From NCBI GenBank assembly GCA_018816735.1, contig JAHIVH010000132.1, positions 1 to 64,000 on the forward strand: a stretch of 64,000 nt of DNA. The letters are read 5' to 3'. A model generated the notes under the pieces. That model did no database searches. It saw nothing but the letters and a program-made list of their open reading frames with translations, and was not told where the DNA came from. Shown here one piece after another: positions 59,329 to 64,000 of the stretch; within the stretch, counting starts at the first letter, position 1; every line of letters starts with the position of its first letter. A program made the translations under genes and the position numbers. This DNA comes from Pseudomonadota bacterium (lineage in GTDB: Bacteria; Desulfobacterota; Desulfobacteria; Desulfobacterales; JAHIVH01).

Positions 59329-60864
59329 ATGCCGGAAAACAGTGTTGAGACGCTTCAGGACCGCATCCTGACTGCAACGAGCAATATCATCACCTATCTT
59401 TTTGATCGATTTTGTCCGACAAGCCGGAAAGAGGGCATTGCATTATGGCGTGAACGGATATTTTTTACGATATTCCTGAGTACGACTGTTTTTGGGACAG
59501 TGAGTTATTTATCCAGCATGAGAATAGTACTGGCCGCAGGTATGAATTGGATAGCGGTGTTTTTTACTTTCTTCTATTTTCTCTTGATGGCAATCACCTT
59601 CAGCCGTTCCATACCCTATCCTGTAAAAGTTAAATTGGGGCTTTTGTCATATTATTCTATTGGAATGATTGTGATGATTTCCATCGGACCGGTCAGTTGC
59701 GGGCATGTTTGGCTGTTCTCATTTGCAGTGGTTTCCTGTCTGATTAATGGATTTAAATCGGGAATAATCGCGATTATGATCAATTACATTTCATTATATT
59801 TTATCGGGACACTGTTGCACCATAGCATGATCGTGTGGGATTTCTCGCCGTTATTCACCTATCATCACTGGACTGCCTCCAATCTGAATTTCTTATTTCT
59901 TGTGATTGTGGTCGTGATATCGCTTTCTACGATTTTGGATAATTTTACAAGGCTTCTTACCAAAGAAATCGAGACGTCAAAGCAGTTGTTGCGGTTAAAT
60001 AAAGAGTTTGAGATCGAGAACGCGGAACGGCGGAAAACAGAGATAGCGCTTAAAAATTCGCTGGATGTGTTAAGCCGAGCAAAAGCACATCTGGTCCAGT
60101 CTGAAAAAATGGCAGCACTGGGAGAACTTGTGTCCGGTGTCACTCATGAGCTGAATACGCCAATAGGGGTTGGTGTCACCGCATCGTCATTTCTCGAACA
60201 GAAGACCAGGGAGTTTGGTCATCTGAAGGCAACGGGAAACCTCAGTGAAAAAGAAATTGAACGGTATGTTAAAACAGCAGTGGATGCGTCATCTTTAATC
60301 TATCAGAACATGAATCATGTAGCAGGACTGATTAAAACATTTGATCAGCTTGCGATTGATCACGCTAACGAAGAACCCCGGGTCTTTTTTTTAAAAGACT
60401 ATATTGAAGAACTTCTTGTGAGTCTGAGGATACAGACCAAAAAAAGACAGTTCAATGTTGAAATCAACTGCTCCGAGGGTATTAAACTCCACAGCTATCC
60501 AGGTGCGTTTTCGCAGATTATTTCCCACCTGGTTTTGAATTCGGTCACCCATGGATTTGCGCATGATCATACGGGAAACATCGTTTTTGACATCATAACG
60601 GAAAACAAAATACTGAAATTCAGGTATGCAGATGACGGGAAGGGGATGAGCGAACTGGCTGTAAAGAGAATATTTGATCCCTTTTACACCACAAAGCGTG
60701 GCAAGGGCAGGCCGGGTCTCGGCATGAATATTGTTTATAACCTCGTCACCCAGTTAATGAAAGGTGAGATTGAATGCAAAAGCATGCCAGGAAATGGCCT
60801 GGAGATTTTCATCCAGGTGCCTCTTGAAGCAGATGAGACTGTCAGCAGGAAACAGACGGCATGA
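59329..60864 (+). CDS. membrane sensor histidine kinase
   Basis: The 511-residue protein has six or so membrane helices (45-205), a coiled coil (215-255), an H-box V-T-H273-E-L-N-T-P and the HATPase_c motifs (L-N-S-V-T-H-G, D-D-G-K-G-M, F-D-P-F-Y-T-T, G-L-G-M-N-I-V). The N-terminal region is closely related to that of the Arg-substituted homologue at 56865-58358, including R-E-R-I/V-F-F. No receiver or cytoplasmic PAS is present. Its 3' end overlaps the convergent YjbQ gene by 23 bases. It may control the surrounding acyl-CoA genes; a response regulator is not adjacent. Confidence 0.92.
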   Translation: MPENSVETLQDRILTATSNIITYLFDRFCPTSRKEGIALWRERIFFTIFLSTTVFGTVSYLSSMRIVLAAGMNWIAVFFTFFYFLLMAITFSRSIPYPVKVKLGLLSYYSIGMIVMISIGPVSCGHVWLFSFAVVSCLINGFKSGIIAIMINYISLYFIGTLLHHSMIVWDFSPLFTYHHWTASNLNFLFLVIVVVISLSTILDNFTRLLTKEIETSKQLLRLNKEFEIENAERRKTEIALKNSLDVLSRAKAHLVQSEKMAALGELVSGVTHELNTPIGVGVTASSFLEQKTREFGHLKATGNLSEKEIERYVKTAVDASSLIYQNMNHVAGLIKTFDQLAIDHANEEPRVFFLKDYIEELLVSLRIQTKKRQFNVEINCSEGIKLHSYPGAFSQIISHLVLNSVTHGFAHDHTGNIVFDIITENKILKFRYADDGKGMSELAVKRIFDPFYTTKRGKGRPGLGMNIVYNLVTQLMKGEIECKSMPGNGLEIFIQVPLEADETVSRKQTA

Positions 60865-61246
60865 ACTTCAAGATCACTTTTCGGGTTCTTGGACCGTCAA
60901 ATTCACAGAAGAAAACCGATTGCCAGGTACCTAGAACGGGTTGTCCGTTTTCCACTGCGATGATTTCCGACGCACCCACAAGAACGGATTTCATATGGGC
61001 GGCAGCGTTTCCTTCCAGATGGCGGTAACCGTCTTCCCAGGGAATGATTTTGTTGAGTATCATTTCGAGGTCTGTTTTTACGGAAGGATCGGCATTCTCA
61101 TTGATGGTGACAGCTGCGGTTGTATGAGGGACAAAAATAAAGCAGAAACCGTCCTTCAAACCTGCGGCGTGGATTTTTTTGACAATGTCCTGAGTGATGT
61201 CGACCATGTCATTTCTGTTGCACGTTTTTATGGTGATTTGCATCAT
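60842..61246 (-). CDS. YjbQ-family protein (UPF0047)
   Basis: The 134-residue product is a complete YjbQ domain: F-V-P-H-T-T-A-A-V-T-I-N-E-N-A-D-P, then H-M-K-S-V-L-V-G and G-T-W-Q-S-V-F-F-C-E-F-D-G-P-R. The conserved His and Glu form a metal-binding site. Family members show weak thiamine phosphate synthase activity, and their real role is unsettled. Its start follows aaggga. It overlaps the kinase gene end and is followed on the same strand by nothing in this operon. Confidence 0.92.
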   Translation of the reverse strand: MMQITIKTCNRNDMVDITQDIVKKIHAAGLKDGFCFIFVPHTTAAVTINENADPSVKTDLEMILNKIIPWEDGYRHLEGNAAAHMKSVLVGASEIIAVENGQPVLGTWQSVFFCEFDGPRTRKVILKFMPSVSC

Positions 61247-61266
61247 GTTTCCCTTAAAAAATATTT

Positions 61267-62340
61267 TTATAACATGGACGATACCATATCTTTGACCGCA
61301 TTCATGTAAGCGTTCATCCCGTATGAGAAAATCGTGTTATGGTCGGCTTGTGGAATTTTTAAAAGTTTTTTCTCAGGTGCAGGGCTTGCATCAAACAGGG
61401 CTTTCCCATCTGTATATGGAATTATGTGATCAAATTCGGCATGAATGACAAGTGTCGGTTTGCTGAAATGTTTTATTTTATGAATATTGTCAAACTCGTT
61501 TTTTTCTCTGATATTTAAAACGTCTGTATTTGCACCAAGCAGGTTTAAAAGCGGAATGGCATAGGCAAACCCGCTCTCTATGATCAGTCCGTCAAACCCG
61601 TCAGAACAGTTTGCTGCAAGCTCAAGTGCGGATGCGCTTCCCAAAGACCTTCCCATGACAATCAATGGGCCGCTGAAATTTTCTTTTGTGAGCCATTGCC
61701 GTGCATATTTTAAAATGGCATGTGCATCATTCATCATGTTTGATACAGTGGGAGACCCTGTGGAACGGCCATAACCCCTGTAATCCACAACCAGAAAGTT
61801 GATGCCGTTTTGATTGTAAACCGGACCAAGATCGCCATAGTCAGATACAATTTCACCATTACCATGAAAAAAGAGAATGGTCGGAGATGATGGGCTGGAT
61901 ATATGCATTTGGGCACCTATGGTTACATTGTCATCAACCGGTATGTCCATGGCGAGTGCAGATGTTTTTTCATAGGCTCCCGTGTCTTTTCTTGGATGGA
62001 ACAGAAATCTTATGATTTCAGGTTGATCGAAAGGTGAATAGTATTTTGATGATTGACTCTGCATGGTTTGTCCTCCGTTATTGCTTGATTGACTGCTCAA
62101 GGTGGTTGACAGTTCTATTGAATCAATGGCACCAAGTCTTTCGGCGGCTTTTTTAGCCACATCTGTTTCAGGATATTTTCTGATGATGTCCGTATACAAC
62201 TCTCTGGCATGGTCCAGATTGTTCTGCAGTTCCTCAAACTGTCCTGTTTCATAAATATTTTCAGCTTTTTTCTCCGAACATCCCGGCCATACCAGCACGC
62301 CGATAACAAAAATAAAGATAGCAAATTTTTTTAGGGTCAT
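61267..62340 (-). CDS. alpha/beta-hydrolase lipoprotein
   Basis: The 357-residue product has a lipoprotein signal (V-W-P-G-C-S) and a short TPR-like helical segment (28-75, Y-E-T-G-Q-F-E-E-L-Q). An alpha/beta hydrolase of the bem46/YfhR kind follows: F-F-H-G-N-G as oxyanion loop, V-D-Y-R-G-Y-G-R-S, nucleophile elbow G-R-S-L-G-S, then H-A-E-F-D-H (Asp) and A-D-H-N-T (His). It is likely a membrane-anchored esterase. It lies just upstream (on its strand) of the YjbQ gene, 20 bases away. Confidence 0.85.
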   Translation of the reverse strand: MTLKKFAIFIFVIGVLVWPGCSEKKAENIYETGQFEELQNNLDHARELYTDIIRKYPETDVAKKAAERLGAIDSIELSTTLSSQSSNNGGQTMQSQSSKYYSPFDQPEIIRFLFHPRKDTGAYEKTSALAMDIPVDDNVTIGAQMHISSPSSPTILFFHGNGEIVSDYGDLGPVYNQNGINFLVVDYRGYGRSTGSPTVSNMMNDAHAILKYARQWLTKENFSGPLIVMGRSLGSASALELAANCSDGFDGLIIESGFAYAIPLLNLLGANTDVLNIREKNEFDNIHKIKHFSKPTLVIHAEFDHIIPYTDGKALFDASPAPEKKLLKIPQADHNTIFSYGMNAYMNAVKDMVSSML

Positions 62341-62472
62341 GGTGCCTTTTTACTATTGAGGAACTGCTATAGACAGTTTATGATTACAACTTAATTTTCC
62401 GGTCCGAAAAGTATCACCATAAGGATATTTTGACAATCATTTTGGACATCAGACAAGGAATTTTTATTTCAG

Positions 62473-62940
62473 ATGAATATGGATTTGTTACCCAAAAGCC
62501 CGTTTTCAAAAATATACTATTTCAGGGGGCCTCAAAAGGAGGGAAGCCCTGATGTCAGCGTTGTTTCCAAGAATAAAGATGATACGGATGATATGGGGGG
62601 CGGACGCGCGATCCGTTGCAGGAACTGCCTGAATGTTGTGACAACAGACAGAGAGCGCATCCAAAAAAATGGGTCACACACACACACTTTTGCCAATCCT
62701 TATGGAAATGTTTTTGAAATCGGGTGTTTCAGGCATGCCATAGGGTGTGTTTATGCCGGATCAGTCACCACCGAGTTTACCTGGTTCAAGGGGTATGGGT
62801 GGAAACTGGCATTATGCAGATCATGCATGGCCCATCTGGGATGGGTATATTTATCATCGGAAGAATCCATGTTTCACGGGCTGATTGTACACCGCCTGAC
62901 CGAATCAGCCTCAGATGAATCAACCGGTCCGCAGCATTGA
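62473..62940 (+). CDS. bacterial CULT-domain protein (cereblon thalidomide-binding domain-like)
   Basis: The 155-residue product is a lone CULT domain after about 40 disordered residues. Zinc ligands are C49-R-N-C52 and C115-R-S-C118. The aromatic cage is W104, W110 and W124. Their spacings (6 and 14) equal those of human cereblon Trp380/386/400, and the distance from the first Trp to the third Cys (11) also matches. H-T-F-A-N-P-Y-G-N-V-F-E-I and H-L-G-W are family signatures. In cereblon this pocket binds cyclic imides and C-terminal cyclic-imide degrons. The bacterial role is unknown. The gene stands alone and ends with a terminator. Confidence 0.9.
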   Translation: MNMDLLPKSPFSKIYYFRGPQKEGSPDVSVVSKNKDDTDDMGGGRAIRCRNCLNVVTTDRERIQKNGSHTHTFANPYGNVFEIGCFRHAIGCVYAGSVTTEFTWFKGYGWKLALCRSCMAHLGWVYLSSEESMFHGLIVHRLTESASDESTGPQH

Positions 62941-62955
62941 TCCGGACGCATGCAG

Positions 62956-62980
62956 ACAAAGGATTTTGCCTTGTTTTTTT
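62956..62980 (+). terminator. rho-independent terminator after the CULT gene
   Basis: ACAAAGG pairs (with one bulged A) with CCTTGT across loop ATTTTG and runs into seven T. It starts 16 bases past the stop. Confidence 0.65.
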
Positions 62981-63405
62981 CATATTTTACCCATGACACA
63001 TTTCTGTCTGTGACTTCTTGTTTATTTTTTACTGAATTCGGTTGAAATTTTTGGGGAACCGTTGTATGATCGTAGTTACGTAATAAGAACGTCGTTTTTA
63101 TAAAACATGTTTTTTTAAAATTATAGGTTTTATTTATATTAATCAAAAAAAAGAAACAGTGCCTAAATCGGTCTTGATTTTAAGGTGTGAGACATGTAAA
63201 ATCAGGATCAAAAGAATTTTAAAGCAATAGCGTTGCGGCGAATAGCACGGTAAAAAATTTAGATTCCATTGTTATGCCAGGGGTAAATTCAATTTTGTTG
63301 CATTCTTGTTGCATCTGATTCTGATACATCTTCCATTTGATCGTTAGTTTGCATCATTACTTATTCGCCGGTTATGTGTAATGAGAAAGGAAAGGAAATA
63401 ATTTA
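62981..63405. other. AT-rich intergenic region before the PilZ gene
   Basis: About 425 AT-rich bases hold no supported gene. A short minus-strand open frame that reaches into the CULT gene is not credible. The PilZ gene promoter should lie here, and gaaaggaaagg precedes its ATG. Confidence 0.4.
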
Positions 63406-63780
63406 ATGCAAACAAATGAATTATTTGTGGAGCGCAGGAAGCACACGCGGTTTCAATTGAGACCCGGTGCATACGCTGTATTAAGTCCCAACCTCATTAA
63501 ACTCGGCCAGATTATGGATATAAGCGTGAGCGGACTGGCATTCCGGTATATTCGCTACGGGAACAAGGAAATCGATAATTTTGATAACGATGTGCTGTTA
63601 TACGGCAAAAATATGTATGTGGACCGTATCCCGTTTCAGGTTGTTTCAGATGTCGAGCTGGACAACCCAGGTGTTTTCAGTTCTGTCTTGATGAATAAAT
63701 TCAGTATCGAATTTAAAAACTTAACAAGCAAGCAACTTGAACAGCTTGAGATGTTTATAAAAAGTCATGCCATCAATTGA
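63406..63780 (+). CDS. PilZ-domain protein
   Basis: The 124-residue product is a single PilZ domain. R-R-K-H-T-R-F gives the R-x-x-x-R c-di-GMP-binding motif, and D-I-S-V-S-G-L-A-F is the D/N-x-S-x-x-G motif. The remainder forms the usual barrel. It would bind c-di-GMP and control a partner by contact. No partner domain is attached. It faces the rhomboid gene convergently. Confidence 0.9.
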   Translation: MQTNELFVERRKHTRFQLRPGAYAVLSPNLIKLGQIMDISVSGLAFRYIRYGNKEIDNFDNDVLLYGKNMYVDRIPFQVVSDVELDNPGVFSSVLMNKFSIEFKNLTSKQLEQLEMFIKSHAIN

Positions 63781-63803
63781 CGATGCGTTGGCGCGCATAT
63801 TTT

Positions 63804-64000
63804 TCAAATCAAATACGGAGACAGAAACGCGACGCAAATGATCATCACGCTGATCAAGAGATACGATAATTGAAAATAGAATCTGTCTCGACGTGTTATT
63901 AAGTATTCCACATAGAAAAACCCTGCAACGACACCGGAAATACACCCCAACAGATGAGACATGATATCCGTATTCTTTCCTGAGCTGAAAAATCCCAGAA
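63804..64000 (-). CDS. rhomboid-family intramembrane protease, C-terminal part
   Basis: The frame enters from the right edge of the window, so only the last 65 residues are seen. N-T-D-I-M-S-H-L-L-G-C-I-S-G contains the catalytic His in its standard rhomboid context (N-T-D-x-x-x-H-L-x-G). Two hydrophobic helices follow, and the end is C-V-A-F-L-S-P-Y-L-I. The Ser motif (G-x-S-G) lies outside. The fragment is short but the signature is specific. Confidence 0.75.
   Translation of the reverse strand, partial: LGFFSSGKNTDIMSHLLGCISGVVAGFFYVEYLITRRDRFYFQLSYLLISVMIICVAFLSPYLI

Noticed and set aside
60941..61309. Plus-strand open frame opposite the YjbQ gene
   Set aside because: YjbQ is a clear conserved family on the minus strand; the plus frame has no recognisable domain.
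63721..63945. Minus-strand open frame with a start at 63945
   Set aside because: A different minus-strand frame running in from the window edge (ending at 63804) carries the rhomboid His motif and is the real gene.

Overview
The window looks like a piece of chromosome from an anaerobic Gram-negative bacterium, most likely a sulfate-reducing member of the Desulfobacterota (Desulfobacteraceae-like). This is an inference from AT-leaning codon use, many signal-peptide lipoproteins, a FadL-type outer-membrane protein, FAD oxidase/CCG-type Fe-S oxidoreductases, a beta-oxidation set with an ADP-forming acyl-CoA synthetase, and many one-off signalling proteins. There is no rRNA gene or species marker, and rpsT is the only ribosomal protein gene.

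Region 1 (1-10,490) is a defence island. After the tail of an ExeA-like ATPase and a small FN3 protein comes a type I restriction-modification operon: hsdM, a HEPN (HI0074/HepT-like) gene, a gene fusing an MntA-like nucleotidyltransferase to HsdS, an Abi_C-like gene and hsdR. The HEPN and nucleotidyltransferase parts carry the R-x4-H-x-Y and G-S-x10-D-x-D motifs of HepT/MntA toxin-antitoxin pairs, so a toxin-antitoxin module appears to be wired into the specificity subunit. A decayed AbiE system follows. The island ends at a displaced 3' half of a tRNA-Leu(UAA) gene with a terminator behind it, as expected for integration into a tRNA gene. This predicts an intact tRNA-Leu and an integrase to the left of the window.

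Region 2 (11,467-16,478) is a compact operon: an unknown acidic protein, an FAD-linked oxidase, a GlcF/HdrD-like Fe-S protein and a second FAD-linked oxidase.

Region 3 (16,500-37,000) is an accessory zone. Secreted lipoprotein genes (beta-propeller, leucine-rich, alpha/alpha-barrel-like, serine beta-lactamase-like) are interspersed with four copies of a REP-associated (RAYT-type) transposase, one full and three decayed, and its palindrome GGTCAAG-N6-CTTGACC. The zone also holds a GNAT/M20 peptidase pair, a membrane-bound AraC regulator, a lipase related to staphylococcal lipases, a large unknown lipoprotein and a broken FadL gene, which together suggest handling of lipids or other hydrophobic compounds.

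Region 4 (37,300-50,500) is mostly core: queD, a PlsC-type acyltransferase, a DUF2059-like secreted protein, a sulfotransferase, a condensation-domain-like acyltransferase, a response regulator, rpsT, an MBL-fold hydrolase, murJ, an FtsB-like gene, rhodanese and MauE/DoxX genes, a cold-shock gene, and an unusual kinase/response-regulator pair.

Region 5 (50,500-64,000) holds a FlhG-like ATPase fused to cNMP-binding and DUF4388 domains, a thiolase/enoyl-CoA hydratase/acyl-CoA synthetase operon with two homologous membrane kinases (one with its phospho-acceptor His replaced by Arg), a second crotonase, a YjbQ protein, an alpha/beta-hydrolase lipoprotein, a bacterial CULT (cereblon-like) protein, a PilZ protein and the end of a rhomboid protease gene.
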